Part shown: positions 13,273-13,974 of the stretch, piece by piece | Layout of the letters: each line of letters opens with the position of its first letter | How positions within the stretch are numbered: the first letter of the stretch is position 1 | NCBI GenBank assembly: GCA_002292975.1 | Contig: DBCI01000007.1 | Coordinates: 1 to 13,974 of the forward strand | DNA: 13,974 bases | Direction of reading: 5' to 3' | Source: Polynucleobacter sp. UBA962 | GTDB lineage: Bacteria; Pseudomonadota; Gammaproteobacteria; Burkholderiales; Burkholderiaceae | Made by a program: the position numbers and the translations under genes | The notes under the pieces: generated by a model | Told to the model about the DNA's origin: nothing | Seen by the model: only the letters and a program-made list of their open reading frames with translations | The model's database searches: none

Positions 13273-13851
13273 GTGGTGCTTAATATTCTTAAATTAGATG
13301 CCGGTGGCATTCCACAGTGCTGGATTGATACGGAAGACGCTACGCGACATTACGCCGATAACAGCGTCCTTTGGACCTTAGGTGACCCCGTTGCCATCAT
13401 GCGTGGAGGTATGTCGCGCCTAACTGGTCGCCAATCGATTATTGAGTTGCACTCCATCATTGCTGTAAAAGGCTCTGCCAAGATTAATTTATTTGATGTG
13501 GTTCCTGCTATCACCAAACGCAAACTCTATCGACGTGACCGCGGTCTTTGCGCATATTGCGGTTGCCGCATTTCTGAAAATGATGCTGAAGCTGAACATA
13601 TCGTTCCCAATAGCAAAGGTGGTAATTACACCTGGATGAACTTAGTAGTCTCATGCCGACCCTGTAATCAGCGCAAGGGTAATCGCACTCCAGAACGCGC
13701 GGGGATGAGTTTGCTTTATGCACCTTACACCCCTAGTTTATACGAGGACATGATTTTAAAGGGCAGAAATATTCTGGCAGACCAAATGGATTTCTTGGCA
13801 GCCAATTTACCAAAAGATAGCCGAATACTGCAAGACCCATTTTGGGTTTAG
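13273..13851 (+). CDS. HNH endonuclease family protein
   Basis: The 192-residue protein carries an HNH nuclease fold with a zinc-binding pair of CxxC motifs: CAYC (Cys93, Cys96) and CRPC (Cys128, Cys131). Between and around them are EHIVPNSKGG (His109) and NLVVSCRPCNQRKGNRTP (Asn123, Asn132), the usual HNH pattern. The N-terminal 80 residues precede the nuclease core and are not recognised. Similar stand-alone HNH proteins are common single genes in Burkholderiales chromosomes, and no restriction methylase or toxin partner is visible. The start is GTG 13273, with GTG 13276 equally possible. An eight-G run forms the leader immediately before it. It has its own candidate promoter and is probably not part of the catabolic cluster; DNA repair or phage defence roles are unproven. 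Confidence 0.85.
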   Translation: MVLNILKLDAGGIPQCWIDTEDATRHYADNSVLWTLGDPVAIMRGGMSRLTGRQSIIELHSIIAVKGSAKINLFDVVPAITKRKLYRRDRGLCAYCGCRISENDAEAEHIVPNSKGGNYTWMNLVVSCRPCNQRKGNRTPERAGMSLLYAPYTPSLYEDMILKGRNILADQMDFLAANLPKDSRILQDPFWV

Positions 13852-13856
13852 TGGTC

Positions 13857-13873
13857 GATTGCATTTTGCAATC
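13857..13873. terminator. Hairpin after the HNH gene
   Basis: GATTGCA (13857-13863) and TGCAATC (13867-13873) form a perfect 7-bp stem with a TTT loop, starting 6 nt after the HNH stop. Only mixed T-rich sequence follows, so it is a moderate terminator candidate. Confidence 0.45.
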
Positions 13874-13896
13874 ACGTTACTTTCTAGTTTCCTCAG

Positions 13897-13974
13897 ATGA
13901 ACGGCTTACGCATCCTGAAGCCTCGCTCGATCGCACTGATTGCAATTCTTGTTTCGGTACTAGGACATCTTTAT
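13897..13974 (+). CDS. Start of a further gene, truncated by the window; membrane-anchored or exported protein
   Basis: An ATG at 13897 opens a frame that runs to the window edge: 26 codons, beginning MNGLRILKPRSIALIAILVS. A basic start followed by a hydrophobic stretch (IALIAILVSVLGHLY) suggests a signal anchor or signal peptide. An in-frame TAG at 13885-13887 rules out an earlier start. No clear ribosome binding site is present. The visible part is too short to name a family. Confidence 0.45.
   Translation, partial: MNGLRILKPRSIALIAILVSVLGHLY

Noticed and set aside
13273..13851. HNH gene as a homing endonuclease, part of a mobile element, or a restriction system
   Set aside because: No intron or intein boundary, terminal repeats, integrase, methylase or toxin partner is visible; it looks like a stand-alone chromosomal gene.

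Overview
The window looks like a catabolic accessory region from a low-GC member of the Burkholderiaceae, with Polynucleobacter-like bacteria the best guess. The guess rests on an AT-rich betaproteobacterial style of sequence, a Bug-family (tripartite tricarboxylate transporter type) binding protein coupled directly to catabolic genes, an IclR regulator, and a Burkholderiales-type HNH protein at the right edge. No rRNA, tRNA, CRISPR array, insertion sequence or integrase was seen.

Layout. (1) 1-3785, plus strand: a 5'-truncated Bug-type solute-binding protein, a CoA-acylating aldehyde dehydrogenase resembling SauS, and an AMP-forming acyl-CoA ligase resembling SauT, all tightly coupled. (2) 3788-7090, minus strand: an operon read as IclR regulator, then a beta-keto acid cleavage enzyme (BKACE, formerly DUF849), then a GMC flavoprotein alcohol dehydrogenase. 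It converges on operon 1 with a 2-nt gap. (3) 7091-7201: a divergent control region with repeated AACCCTTA half-sites and a short palindrome. (4) 7202-9246, plus strand: a biotin carboxyl carrier protein overlapping a stand-alone pyruvate-carboxylase/oxaloacetate-decarboxylase type carboxyltransferase, with no biotin carboxylase nearby. (5) 9374-12968, plus strand: a nitrate/sulfonate/taurine-type ABC importer (binding protein, permease, ATPase) whose last gene overlaps a TauE/SafE-type membrane exporter. (6) 12969-13974: hairpins, a 32-codon candidate small protein with a near-perfect ribosome binding site, an HNH nuclease, and the first 26 codons of a membrane-anchored protein.

How the genes may work together (inference). 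SauS and SauT are known from Cupriavidus necator, where sulfoacetate is activated to sulfoacetyl-CoA and reduced to sulfoacetaldehyde. The window adds a sulfonate-type importer and a TauE/SafE-type exporter, a family that includes sulfite exporters. It also adds two enzymes that could feed the same acyl-CoA: a GMC dehydrogenase making a beta-keto acid from a beta-hydroxy acid, and a BKACE cleaving that beta-keto acid with acetyl-CoA into acetoacetate plus an acyl-CoA. A route from a larger hydroxy-sulfonate (or a related polar acid) to sulfoacetyl-CoA would therefore be new, but it is not proven. Xsc, the usual sulfoacetaldehyde acetyltransferase, is not in the window.

The most unusual protein is the carboxyltransferase. 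It keeps the metal ligands and carboxybiotin motifs of its family but has Gln in place of the catalytic Thr, which suggests a changed substrate or reaction.
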